The notes beneath the pieces were generated by a model. That model was not told where the DNA came from and did no database searches. It saw only the letters and a program-made list of their open reading frames with translations. A stretch of DNA of 9,365 nucleotides. Origin: Desulfarculus sp. (GTDB lineage: Bacteria; Desulfobacterota; Desulfarculia; Desulfarculales; Desulfarculaceae). Positions within the stretch are counted from its first letter, which is position 1. The number at the start of each line of letters is the position of its first letter. Positions 1-6,338 of the stretch are shown piece by piece. The DNA lies in contig JAIUYB010000060.1 of the NCBI GenBank assembly GCA_020216625.1, forward strand, positions 1 through 9,365. The letters run 5' to 3'. Both the position numbers and the translations under genes were made by a program.

Positions 1-90
1 CCCTTGGCAACCTGACCCCAGCTGAGTATCTCGCTGTCAAAAACCCCGAGGTTTCTACTATCGACTGGCACTAAGAACGGGAGGGTTACA
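1..90 (+). mobile_element. Right end of an IS3-family-like insertion sequence, with the transposase C-terminus
   Basis: Reading from base 3, the plus strand encodes LGNLTPAEYLAVKNPEV and a few more residues, ending in TAA at 72-74. The LGxLTPxEY signature is typical of the extreme C-terminus of IS3-family OrfB (DDE integrase) transposases. The element continues off the left edge, so only about 23 codons are visible. The bases after the stop, ending ...GGGAGGGTTACA at 90, would be the right terminal inverted repeat: IS3-family ends carry a terminal CA on this strand. The left repeat is outside the window, so the exact boundary is inferred. The element abuts and truncates the chrA gene on the opposite strand. 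Confidence 0.7.
3..74 (+). CDS. IS3-type transposase OrfB, C-terminal fragment (5' end outside window)
   Basis: This is a partial reading frame that enters from the left edge and stops at TAA 72-74. The visible residues LGNLTPAEYLAVKNPE match the conserved tail (RPH.SLG.LTP.EY) that follows the catalytic core of IS3-family transposases. The DDE residues are upstream of the window, so activity cannot be judged. The short distance from the stop to the presumed IS end (about 16 bases) is usual for this family. Identification rests on a single short motif. Confidence 0.6.
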   Translation, partial: LGNLTPAEYLAVKNPEVSTIDWH

Positions 91-910
91 GCAGATCCAC
101 CATCTCGTGGTGCATCAATGGCAACGAGGCGAAACCGCCGCCCATGGCGAAGAGGTCGACCTTGACCATCAGGGCCGCCAGGTCAAAGAGCCCGGGGTCC
201 ACCAAGCGCAACCCCAACAAGCCAAACCCCAGGGCGGCCAAGGCCAGCCAAGCTCCGCGGGACGAACCCCATCCGCCCGTGGGCCCCGGCCCAGGCGGCG
301 CGGCTTCCGGCGGCGTCATGCCACGATAGACCAACAGACCGGCCAAGGCGGCGCCGCCGATGGCAATGAGGGGATTGCCCCCCAGCAGAATCAACCAGCC
401 CGCCCCCAGGGCCAACGCCCCATCTCGCCAGTCCTTGACGCTCCGGCGGCCGAAATCGTAGGCCGCGTTGATCACCAGGGCCACCACGATGACCTGGAGT
501 CCGGTGAACACCTCCTGGACGCCCGAGACGTCCCGGGTCCGGGCATAAAGGACCGAAAGGACCAGCATCAAGCCGAACGCCGGCAGGACGAAGGCGACAA
601 ACGAGGCCAGCGAAGCCAGCGGACCGCCCACACGCAGGCCGATGTAGGCCACCAGTTGCATCACCGTGGCGCCGGGGATGGACTGGCACAGGGCCACCCC
701 GTCCTGGAACTGCCGGGGAGTCAGCCAGGCTTTTTGCTCAACCGCCACCTGGCGAACATAGGGCACCATGGCCGGCCCGCCAAAGGCGGTGAGCCCCAGG
801 CGCAGGAAGATCAGGAAGAGTCGCGCTTTGGTTGGCTGGTCATGGCCGGACACGAAAAACGCCTGATGAGAGTAGGGAGTGATTGTCCCTCCGTTGGTCG
901 CCTGCGTCAA
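86..910 (-). pseudogene. chrA: Chromate transporter ChrA, truncated in the second CHR domain by an IS
   Basis: The 274-codon frame encodes a complete first CHR domain: FLRLGLTAFGGPAMVPYVRQ, then WLTPRQFQDGVALCQSIPG and VAYIGLRVGGPLASL, followed by several hydrophobic segments. ChrA proteins of the long type repeat this domain and are near 400 residues. Here the second copy has only started (DLFAMGGGFASLPLMHHEMV) when the frame ends at TAA. The expected W-L-x-x-x-E-F/D-G-x-A-L-x-Q block is absent because the IS begins there. The start is uncertain: TTG at 908-910 gives the full frame, and a GTG at 851-853 is an alternative. Neither has a strong Shine-Dalgarno. Full-length ChrA exports chromate, sometimes as a sulfate antiporter. 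This copy is probably inactive, although single-CHR-domain proteins exist in other genomes. It is divergent from arsR. Confidence 0.8.
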
Positions 911-981
911 CCCGGTGGCAAGGCGGGCGCACAGCGGTGGGGCGTTTGGCGGCGGGGGGACAAGGCGCCCTCATCGGCGGC

Positions 982-1023
982 TTGACAATTTGATGATTTG
1001 GTTATATTGCCAATAATACGGAG
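982..1023 (+). promoter_or_regulatory. Promoter/operator region of arsR
   Basis: A consensus -35 TTGACA lies at 982-987. The -10 is either TATATT at 1003-1008 (5 of 6 consensus matches, short 15-base spacer) or TATTGC at 1005-1010 (17-base spacer). The stretch is AT-rich inside an otherwise GC-rich region. It contains TTGG(998-1001)-N8-CCAA(1010-1013) and a looser dyad, CAAT(986-989)...ATTG(1006-1009). Either would place an ArsR dimer across the RNA polymerase site, as expected for autoregulation. A Shine-Dalgarno GGAG (1020-1023) follows, eight bases before the ATG at 1032. Operator assignment is inference; the -35 and the dyads are directly visible. Confidence 0.55.
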
Positions 1024-1031
1024 TGAGCTTC

Positions 1032-1352
1032 ATGGACGTCGGACTCCAAGCCAAATACCAGGCCCGCGCCCAAGTGCTCAAGGCCCTGGCCCACCCCAGC
1101 CGCTTGTTGATCGTGGACCAACTGGCGGCCAGGGAGCACAGCGTGGCCGAGCTGACCGCGTTGGTCGGAGCGGATATCTCCACGGTATCCAAGCATTTGT
1201 CCATCCTGAAAACCGCCGGTCTGGTCAATGACCAACGCCGGGGCAAGCAGGTGTTCTATTCGCTGCGCACCCCTTGCGTGCTCAGTTTCTTCGGCTGCGT
1301 GGAAACGGTGCTACAGGCCAAATTGGACAGCCAAATCAGGCTGGTGAGGTAG
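1032..1352 (+). CDS. arsR: ArsR/SmtB-family metalloregulator
   Basis: This is a 106-residue winged-helix repressor. ALAHPSRLLIVDQLA is the usual family opening, and VAELTALVGADISTVSKHLSILKTAGLV is the helix-turn-helix, followed by the wing (RRGKQVFYSL). ATG 1032 is preferred over the in-frame GTG at 1023 because GGAG lies eight bases upstream of it and overlaps the GTG. The classical As(III) site ELCVCDL in the recognition-helix region is replaced by H36-SVAEL. The only cysteines are C82 and C89 in the C-terminal helix (TPCVLSFFGC), which could form a different thiolate site for As(III) or an organoarsenical. As first gene behind its own promoter it probably represses the downstream operon and releases it on metalloid binding. 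The inducer is inferred from the neighbours, not demonstrated. Confidence 0.88.
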   Translation: MDVGLQAKYQARAQVLKALAHPSRLLIVDQLAAREHSVAELTALVGADISTVSKHLSILKTAGLVNDQRRGKQVFYSLRTPCVLSFFGCVETVLQAKLDSQIRLVR

Positions 1353-1410
1353 TTTTTTTTCGGCGATCAGTTGCTTTATTGGCCAACTTTGCAAGATGGC
1401 TGGGTAAACG

Positions 1411-2583
1411 ATGAAAGAACGCTACAAACTGCTGATCATCGTGCTGACCTTCCTGGCGGCCTACTACGTGCCCTGGGAGGGCGAGACGGTGCGCAAGTCG
1501 GGCCTGGAAGCCTTCCTGATGCTCCAGGAATACGCCCGCGAGCACGTGCTGACCTGCCTGATCCCGGCCTTCTTCATCGCCGGAGCCATCGCCGTTTTCG
1601 TCTCCCAGGCCTCGGTGCTCAAGTACTTTGGGGCCACGGCCAGCAAGATTCTCTCCTATTCGGTGGCCTCGGTCTCGGGCACGGTGCTGGCGGTCTGCTC
1701 CTGCACCGTGCTGCCGCTGTTCGCCGGCATCTACACCCGGGGGGCGGGCATCGGTCCGGCCACGGCCTTCCTCTACTCCGGTCCGGCCATCAACGTGTTG
1801 GCCATCGTGTTGACCGCTCGCATCCTGGGCTGGGAGTTGGGTCTGGCCCGGGCGGTGGGCGCGGTGTTGTTTGCGGTGGTCACTGGCCTTTTGATGGCCT
1901 TAATCTTCCGCAGGGACGATGCCCAGCGCACCGCCGGACAGATGTACCTGCCCGAGGAAGGCGAGAAGGGCCGGGCCTTGTGGCAGGAAGCGGTCTTCAT
2001 GCTGGTGATGGTGCTGATCCTGGTCTTCGCGGCCTTCGCCAGGCCGGCCGAGGGCGAGGTCGGCCTTTGGCCAATGATCTTCGCGGCCAAGTGGCATCTG
2101 ACCGTGGCCTTGCTGATTATCCTGGGCCTGATTCTGCGGGCCTGGTTCCAGAAGGACGAACTCCAGACCTGGGTGCAATCCACCTGGGGTTTCATGAAGC
2201 AGATATTTCCCCTGCTGGGCGCGGGAGTGCTGGTGGCGGGCTTCCTGCTGGGTCGGCCGGGGCACGAGGCCCTGATTCCGGAGCGCTACATCCAGATGCT
2301 GGTGGGCGGCAACTCCCTGTGGGCCAATCTCTTCGCCTCTGTGGCCGGCGCCTTGATGTACTTCGCCACCCTGACCGAGATTCCCATTCTGCAAGGGCTC
2401 ATTGGCTCTGGCATGGGCCAGGGGCCGGCCTTGGCGCTGCTCTTGGCCGGTCCGGCCCTGTCGCTGCCCAACATGCTGGTGATCGGCGGAGTGATGGGCT
2501 GGAGAAAGACGGCGGTCTTCTGCTCGATAATCGTGATCCTTTCCACCGTGGCCGGCATGGTCTACGGTGCGTTTTTCGTCTGA
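1411..2583 (+). CDS. DUF318/ArsP-family permease, probable organoarsenical or metalloid efflux
   Basis: The 390-residue polytopic inner-membrane protein has two related halves. The first has LAVCSCTVLPLFAGIYTRGAG and FLYSGPAINVLAIVL. The second has ATLTEIPILQGLIGSGMGQG and LLLAGPALSLPNMLVIGG. These are signatures of the permease family PF03773, which includes ArsP, an exporter of trivalent methylated and aromatic arsenicals. Cysteines C49, C96 and C98 are visible; the CSC pair on a membrane helix is a likely metalloid contact. A hydrophilic loop of roughly residues 165-190 separates the halves. The gene lies 58 bases after arsR and just ahead of a CPKC thioredoxin-like gene, a recurrent arrangement for this family. 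No strong Shine-Dalgarno precedes the ATG. The substrate could also be another soft metal, so no gene symbol is assigned. Confidence 0.82.
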   Translation: MKERYKLLIIVLTFLAAYYVPWEGETVRKSGLEAFLMLQEYAREHVLTCLIPAFFIAGAIAVFVSQASVLKYFGATASKILSYSVASVSGTVLAVCSCTVLPLFAGIYTRGAGIGPATAFLYSGPAINVLAIVLTARILGWELGLARAVGAVLFAVVTGLLMALIFRRDDAQRTAGQMYLPEEGEKGRALWQEAVFMLVMVLILVFAAFARPAEGEVGLWPMIFAAKWHLTVALLIILGLILRAWFQKDELQTWVQSTWGFMKQIFPLLGAGVLVAGFLLGRPGHEALIPERYIQMLVGGNSLWANLFASVAGALMYFATLTEIPILQGLIGSGMGQGPALALLLAGPALSLPNMLVIGGVMGWRKTAVFCSIIVILSTVAGMVYGAFFV

Positions 2584-2607
2584 TCGCGAAAACCAAGGAG
2601 TATGAGC

Positions 2608-2841
2608 ATGGACATCAAGGTGTTGGGGCCGGGCTGCCCCAAATGCAAGCAGACCGAGGAGATCGTCCGGCAGGCGGTGGCCGACTCCGGCGTGGATGCC
2701 CAGGTGGAGAAGGTCACCGGGGTGATGGATATCGCGGCCTTTGGCGTTTTCGGCACCCCGGCGGTGGTGATCGACGGCCAGGTCAAGAGCGTGGGCAAGG
2801 TGCCCAGCAAAAAGGACGTGCTGGCCTGGCTGGGCAAGTAG
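2608..2841 (+). CDS. Small thioredoxin-fold (redox-active disulfide) protein, CPKC
   Basis: The 77-residue cytoplasmic protein opens MDIKVLGPGCPKCKQTEE, giving a redox pair at C10 and C13 right after the first strand. GTPAVVIDGQV supplies the cis-proline strand. This is the compact single-domain family annotated as 'redox-active disulfide protein 2' or thioredoxin-like. ATG 2608 is chosen over ATG 2602 because the Shine-Dalgarno AAGGAG (2595-2600) is seven bases from the former but only one from the latter. It follows the permease by 24 bases and is almost certainly co-transcribed. Members often accompany DUF318 permeases. A role in reducing or handing over thiol-bound metalloid to the permease is inference. 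Confidence 0.85.
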   Translation: MDIKVLGPGCPKCKQTEEIVRQAVADSGVDAQVEKVTGVMDIAAFGVFGTPAVVIDGQVKSVGKVPSKKDVLAWLGK

Positions 2842-2898
2842 CCCGGCGGCCGCGGCCTGGGCTCGCTGGCAAGACTAATGGGGGACGAGACTGATCCC

Positions 2899-3390
2899 AT
2901 GACCGAGGTTAAAAAGATTAACGTGGGTGGGATGCCGATCGGCATCCGGGACCTTGACGAAGTCATCGCTGGGATGGCTGATGAGTTCAAGGACCGCTCC
3001 GACCAGGAGGTGGGCGAGGAAATGCTGACCCGCCTGGGGCGGGTCAACTACATCGCCGCCGGGGCCAGGCAGGAGTACGCCGAGGCCTTCATCCGCGCCT
3101 TCCGGAAGCATCTGGGCCAGCCCTATCAGCCCGCCGCCATTCAGGGCCTGGAGGTGAAGATCCTGGGACCGGGCTGCCCCAATTGTCACGCCCTATATGA
3201 CCGGGTGGCCAAGGTGCTGGCCCAGCTGGGCCTGGCGGCCGACCTGGAGGCGGTGGAGGACATCAAGGAGATCGCGGCCAGTGGGGTGCTGACCACCCCG
3301 GGTCTGGTGATCAACGGCAAGGTGGTCTCGGTGGGCAAGCTGCCCAGCGAGACGCGGCTTGCGCAATGGATCAAGAGCGCCGCTCATTAG
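2899..3390 (+). CDS. Two-domain thioredoxin-fold protein (novel N-terminal domain plus CPNC domain)
   Basis: The C-terminal ~75 residues repeat the preceding gene's fold (ILGPGCPNCHALYDRV, then TTPGLVINGKVVSVGKLP), with the redox pair at C93 and C96. In front lies a region of about 80 residues beginning MTEVKKINVGGMPIGI, rich in charged helix (EEMLTRLGRVNYIAAGARQE...AFIRAFRKHLG), with no cysteine and no transmembrane segment. I do not recognise a named function for it. Two ATGs are possible. The one at 2878 has no Shine-Dalgarno. The one at 2899 has a weak GAG nine bases upstream and gives the more natural N-terminus, for 163 residues. It lies in the same operon as the permease and the single-domain paralogue, so a partner or regulatory role in the same thiol relay is plausible. 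Confidence 0.78.
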   Translation: MTEVKKINVGGMPIGIRDLDEVIAGMADEFKDRSDQEVGEEMLTRLGRVNYIAAGARQEYAEAFIRAFRKHLGQPYQPAAIQGLEVKILGPGCPNCHALYDRVAKVLAQLGLAADLEAVEDIKEIAASGVLTTPGLVINGKVVSVGKLPSETRLAQWIKSAAH

Positions 3391-3419
3391 AGGGCGGTTC
3401 CTGGCCTGGAGGGCCGAAC

Positions 3420-3830
3420 ATGTCCGATTCCTGTTGCAACACCACCAGCAAATCCGCTGATTGTTGTTCGCCTGATGGCAACGTCATGCTGCTGGCCTGC
3501 TCCGGCGGCTCCAACGTGGGCCAGTTGGCCAACCAGGCCTGTATGGAACTCACCCAGGAAGGCTTCGGCAAGATGTATTGCCTGGCCGGCATCGGCGGCG
3601 AGCTTTCCGGCTTCGTGGCCTCGGCCAAGGACGTGCCCCGGATGGTGGTGCTCGATGGTTGCGAGGTGGGCTGCGCCAAGGCCATCTTCAACAAAGCCGG
3701 CGTGCCGTTGCGCGGGTATGTCGTCCTGACCGACCTGGGCATCGGCAAGAACAAGAATTTCAACCTGGACCGGGCCGCGCTGGAAAAAGTCAAGGACGCG
3801 GCCTGCCAGGCGGCCCAGGGCCAGTCTTGA
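3420..3830 (+). CDS. DGC-domain putative zinc-binding protein
   Basis: The 136-residue soluble protein carries the LDGCEVGCAKA motif (C81, C85) that names the DGC domain (PF08859 type), together with LLACSGGSNVGQLANQA near the start and YCLAGIGG in the middle. It has ten cysteines: C5, C6, C15, C16, C27, C41, C54, C81, C85 and C129. The two N-terminal CC pairs form a cysteine-rich tail ahead of the domain. GGAGGG (3408-3413) sits six bases before ATG 3420 and fixes the start; upstream in-frame codons are not used. Its biochemical activity is unknown to me, and zinc binding is only the family label. Its place among metalloid genes makes As(III) or another soft-metal ligand a reasonable alternative. 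Confidence 0.82.
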   Translation: MSDSCCNTTSKSADCCSPDGNVMLLACSGGSNVGQLANQACMELTQEGFGKMYCLAGIGGELSGFVASAKDVPRMVVLDGCEVGCAKAIFNKAGVPLRGYVVLTDLGIGKNKNFNLDRAALEKVKDAACQAAQGQS

Positions 3831-3840
3831 GCCATGAGCG

Positions 3841-3886
3841 GCGCTCCGCGCGGCATCCTGAGCGCGCCGGGACCTTTCTAGTTTTA
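3841..3886 (+). terminator. Possible intergenic stem-loop/attenuator
   Basis: GCGCTC (3841-3846) pairs perfectly with GAGCGC (3860-3865) across a 13-base loop. A pyrimidine-rich stretch with T-runs (CTTTCTAGTTTT) follows at about 3873-3884. The T-run is broken and displaced from the stem, so this would be at best a partial terminator lowering expression of the small gene that follows. Confidence 0.25.
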
Positions 3887-3896
3887 GGTGCGAATC

Positions 3897-4112
3897 ATGC
3901 GTCCTCACATGGACAAAATTCTTTTGGAACTGGAGCCCTCCGAGGTGCAAAGGATCATGGGCATCATACTGGACGATGACGCCCAGGAATCGCTGGCTTT
4001 CATGAAGGATTGCCTGGAAAGAAAACTGCGTGACCGCATGCGGCCGCATTGCGCGCCGGTTTTCGAGGCTAATTATCACCCGTGGGAAAAAGATCCGGTC
4101 GCCGGAGAATAG
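3897..4112 (+). CDS. Small protein of unknown function (71 aa)
   Basis: A short reading frame starts at ATG 3897 with AGGTG (3886-3890) six bases upstream; an in-frame GTG at 3888 overlaps that site and is less likely. The protein is largely helical and charged (MDKILLELEPSEVQRIMGIIL, then DDDAQESLAFMKDCLERKL) and ends in a tryptophan-containing tail (YHPWEKDP). It has two cysteines (DCLE and HCAPVF), no signal peptide and no membrane segment. It shares the segment LAFMK, at a similar position after an acidic stretch, with the next small gene, hinting at a common helical module. It lies between the DGC gene and the Met-rich gene in the same orientation. I do not recognise a family. Confidence 0.6.
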   Translation: MRPHMDKILLELEPSEVQRIMGIILDDDAQESLAFMKDCLERKLRDRMRPHCAPVFEANYHPWEKDPVAGE

Positions 4113-4182
4113 CGTCGATTGGCGACGAGCCAAATCTGGCGCCAGGCGGAGAGCTTTGGATAACTGAAACGGGAGGAATGAA

Positions 4183-4392
4183 ATGCAAACCATCCTGGAG
4201 CAGTTCAAGGCCCTGGGCGATGAGGAGAAACTTGCTTTCATGAAGCAGGCGATGCCGATCATGGCGGAGCTTTTTGGCAAGGAGCCCGGCAGGATGATGG
4301 CCGATATGATGCCATTCTGCATGCCAATGATGCGTCCGGGCGGCATGGCCCCTGACCAGATGCGGGTCATGATGAAAAGCATGATGGGGTAG
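4183..4392 (+). CDS. Methionine-rich small protein (69 aa)
   Basis: A strong GGAGGA (4172-4177) precedes ATG 4183 by five bases. The first half is an acidic/basic helix (FKALGDEEKLAFMKQAMPIM). The second half is dominated by methionine (GRMMADMMPFCMPMM, then GGMAPDQMRVMMKSMMG): about 17 Met in 69 residues, with a single Cys in MPFCMPMM. No signal peptide or transmembrane helix is evident, so it is probably cytoplasmic. Met-rich segments with a Cys bind soft ions such as Cu(I) in other proteins. Binding of As(III), Sb(III) or Cu(I) here is inference from composition and context. It is the last gene before a 260-base spacer. Family not recognised. Confidence 0.7.
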   Translation: MQTILEQFKALGDEEKLAFMKQAMPIMAELFGKEPGRMMADMMPFCMPMMRPGGMAPDQMRVMMKSMMG

Positions 4393-4432
4393 GCGCCGGC
4401 ATCCGGCGCGCTTTGGCCTGGCGGCCCAGGCC
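4393..4432. repeat. Tandem GC-rich stem-loops after the Met-rich gene
   Basis: Directly after the stop codon, GCGCCGG (4393-4399) pairs with CCGGCGC (4403-4409) around a CAT loop. Five bases later GGCCTGG (4415-4421) pairs with CCAGGCC (4426-4432) around CGGC. Both stems are perfect 7-bp G/C helices. Only CTTT separates them and no T-tract follows, so this is not a canonical intrinsic terminator. It could act as a weak terminator, an mRNA 3'-end stabiliser or a small REP-like element. The following stretch to about 4490 holds further short complementary segments, including GGCCA(4475-4479)/TGGCC(4486-4490). Confidence 0.4.
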
Positions 4433-4516
4433 GAGGCTTGGGCCTGGCTGATGGTTTCGGAAAATTCCGGGGCTGGCCAAGAGCCTGGCCGCTGGGTGGC
4501 CGAGGATGAGGCCGAT

Positions 4517-4566
4517 ACCACATAATAATGTGGTTGGTTGACATGGCCGGGCAGGCCGAGATAGGA
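4517..4566 (+). promoter_or_regulatory. Palindromic operator and candidate second promoter
   Basis: ACCACAT (4517-4523) and ATGTGGT (4528-4534) form a perfect 18-bp palindrome with an AATA centre, in an AT-rich island within GC-rich DNA. Four bases later comes a consensus -35, TTGACA (4538-4543). A weak -10 such as GATAGG (4560-4565, 16-base spacer) follows. This would start a transcript about 80 bases before the 4Fe-4S gene. The half-site does not match FNR, CRP, Rex or ArsR consensus sequences that I know. The location just upstream of the -35 would suit an activator. The palindrome is visible directly; the promoter is tentative because the -10 is poor. Confidence 0.45.
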
Positions 4567-4652
4567 CTCGCGAGCGCGTATCCGCGCTGGCCCTGGGGGC
4601 CAAGGCGGTGGGAACCGATCGCGCGGCCATGGATTGATTAGGAGGGCTGAAG

Positions 4653-5174
4653 GTGCTCTTGCAAAGTTACCGCAAGGAAATCTTCCGGCCGGAGTGCAAC
4701 CCGAGCTTCGAATCGTTGCATTGCTTCGCCCATCTGGACCAGGATGTGGGCGAGGCGCTGCCCTATCTCAACGCGTCCCTGGGTGGTTTTGAGTACAGCA
4801 CCGATCCCCCCAGCGTCGCCTTCCGGGTGCATGGTAAGATTATCGCGGTGCATCCTAGACTGATGGCGGTCAACGCCCTCAAGGATGAGGCCGAGGCGGA
4901 CAAAATCCTGGAGTGGCTCAAACGCGAGATCAACGAGGCCTGGGAAAACCGGGCCAACATAGAGCCACGCTACACCGGCCTGCCCCGGCCGCTGTTGCTG
5001 GAAATACTTAAGCTCTTGCCCCGCACCAACTGCAAGAAATGCGGCCAGCCCACCTGCATGGTCTTCGCGGCCCTGGCGGTGGAAGGCGGCAAGGGAGTCG
5101 ATGACTGCCCGGACCTGGACCCTGACCATGCCGCCAGGCTGGGCGGGTATCTGAGCCGATTCTTCAAGGAATAG
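4653..5174 (+). CDS. 4Fe-4S cluster-binding protein
   Basis: GTG 4653 is chosen as start because AGGAGG (4640-4645) lies seven bases before it. The 173-residue protein ends with a 4Fe-4S module, [20 protein letters not shown], with ligands C127, C130, C135 and C152 (CX2CX4CX16C). This resembles the Fe-S domain (PF04060 type) found in corrinoid Fe-S proteins and RnfB-like proteins. The N-terminal ~110 residues carry C15 and C24 and a compact mixed fold ([28 protein letters not shown]) that I do not recognise by name. There is no signal peptide or membrane segment, so it is cytoplasmic. It lies 17 bases ahead of the ACR3 pump and is surely co-transcribed with it. An electron-transfer or sensing role in metalloid handling is inference. 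Confidence 0.8.
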   Translation: MLLQSYRKEIFRPECNPSFESLHCFAHLDQDVGEALPYLNASLGGFEYSTDPPSVAFRVHGKIIAVHPRLMAVNALKDEAEADKILEWLKREINEAWENRANIEPRYTGLPRPLLLEILKLLPRTNCKKCGQPTCMVFAALAVEGGKGVDDCPDLDPDHAARLGGYLSRFFKE

Positions 5175-5191
5175 TCGGAAGCGAGGTTGCC

Positions 5192-6283
5192 ATGGCCATG
5201 GCCGAGACCAAGAAGCTTTCATTCCTGGATCGTTTCCTCACCCTTTGGATTTTCTTGGCCATGTTCGTGGGGGTGGGCTGGGGTTGGTTGCAACCTGGCG
5301 TGCGGGAGGTCATCAACTACTTCTCGGTGGGCACCACCAACATCCCCATCGCCATCGGGCTCATCCTGATGATGTACCCGCCCCTGGCCAAGGTGAAGTA
5401 CGAGCAGCTTGGCCAGGTGTTCCGGAATTACCGCGTGCTGGCCCTCTCCCTGGTGCAGAATTGGGTCATTGGTCCCATCCTGATGTTCGCCTTGGCCGTG
5501 ACCTTTCTCTCCGGTCACAACGAGTACATGGTGGGATTGATCCTGATCGGCCTGGCCCGCTGCATCGCCATGGTCATCGTCTGGAACGACCTGGCCAGCG
5601 GCGATCGTGAGTACTGCGCCGGCCTGGTGGCCTTCAACAGCATCTTCCAGGTGCTATTCTTCTCGGTCTACGCCTGGTTCTTCATCACGCTCGCCCCCCA
5701 GTGGCTGGGGTTGAAGGGCGTGGTGGTGGACATCGGCATCGGCCAGATCGCCGAGAGCGTCTTCATCTACCTGGGCATACCCTTCATCGGCGGCGTGCTG
5801 AGCCGGTTGATCGGCCTGAAGACCAGGGGCCGCCAGTGGTACGAGGAGAAGTTCATCCCCCGCATCAGCCCCATCACCCTGATCGCCCTATTATTCACCA
5901 TACTGGTGATGTTCTCGCTCAAGGGCGAGTATATCGTGGAGCTGCCCCTGGACGTGGTCCGGGTGGCCATTCCTCTGTGCATCTACTTCGTGGTGATGTT
6001 CCTGGTGTCCTTCTGGCTGTCAATCAAGGCACGGGCCACCTACGAGCAGGCCACCACGCTGTCCTTCACCGCGGCCAGCAACAATTTCGAGTTGGCCATC
6101 GCGGTGGCGGTGGCGGTTTTCGGGCTGGATTCGGGCCAGGCTTTCGCGGCGGTGATCGGTCCCTTGGTGGAGGTTCCGGTGCTCATCAGCCTGGTCAAGG
6201 TGGCCCTGCGTTTTCGGCGCAAGTATTTCCCATACGCGGTGGAGACCCCCACCGGGGTTTGTCATGTGACCTGCAAGCCCTGA
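5192..6283 (+). CDS. acr3: ACR3-family arsenite efflux transporter
   Basis: The 363-residue, roughly ten-helix inner-membrane carrier of the BART superfamily extrudes As(OH)3 (and in some members Sb(III)) using the proton gradient. Family signatures are [54 protein letters not shown] and [21 protein letters not shown]124 in GLARC is the conserved membrane cysteine required for transport. ATG 5192 is supported by GAGG five bases upstream; a second ATG at 5198 is less well placed. The C-terminus ends [11 protein letters not shown], adding C357 and C361 as a short cytoplasmic cysteine tail that could receive As(III). The pump follows the 4Fe-4S gene. Identification is secure. Confidence 0.95.
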   Translation: MAMAETKKLSFLDRFLTLWIFLAMFVGVGWGWLQPGVREVINYFSVGTTNIPIAIGLILMMYPPLAKVKYEQLGQVFRNYRVLALSLVQNWVIGPILMFALAVTFLSGHNEYMVGLILIGLARCIAMVIVWNDLASGDREYCAGLVAFNSIFQVLFFSVYAWFFITLAPQWLGLKGVVVDIGIGQIAESVFIYLGIPFIGGVLSRLIGLKTRGRQWYEEKFIPRISPITLIALLFTILVMFSLKGEYIVELPLDVVRVAIPLCIYFVVMFLVSFWLSIKARATYEQATTLSFTAASNNFELAIAVAVAVFGLDSGQAFAAVIGPLVEVPVLISLVKVALRFRRKYFPYAVETPTGVCHVTCKP

Positions 6284-6338
6284 ATCACCGGGACTTGCCA
6301 TTACTGACCATTGGGCGAGAAAGCAAACGAGGAAAGAT

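Noticed and set aside
107..985. 292-codon plus-strand open frame opposite chrA
   Set aside because: The translation is Gln/Gly/Arg-rich shadow of a membrane protein. The minus strand carries unmistakable CHR-domain motifs.
1328..1360. CAGCC/GGCTG stem at 1328-1343 followed by eight Ts at 1353-1360, a possible terminator after arsR
   Set aside because: The stem has only five pairs and the T-run begins nine bases after it, so intrinsic termination is unlikely. At most it is a weak attenuator.
1371..2894. 507-codon plus-strand open frame overlapping the permease
   Set aside because: It is a frame-shifted shadow of the permease and thioredoxin genes, rich in Gly/Arg/Ala/Pro with no domain; the permease frame has clear family motifs.
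3387..4544. 385-codon minus-strand open frame opposite the DGC and small genes
   Set aside because: Long antisense frames are common in high-GC DNA. The composition is low-complexity-like and no motif is recognisable, whereas the plus strand has Shine-Dalgarno-supported genes.
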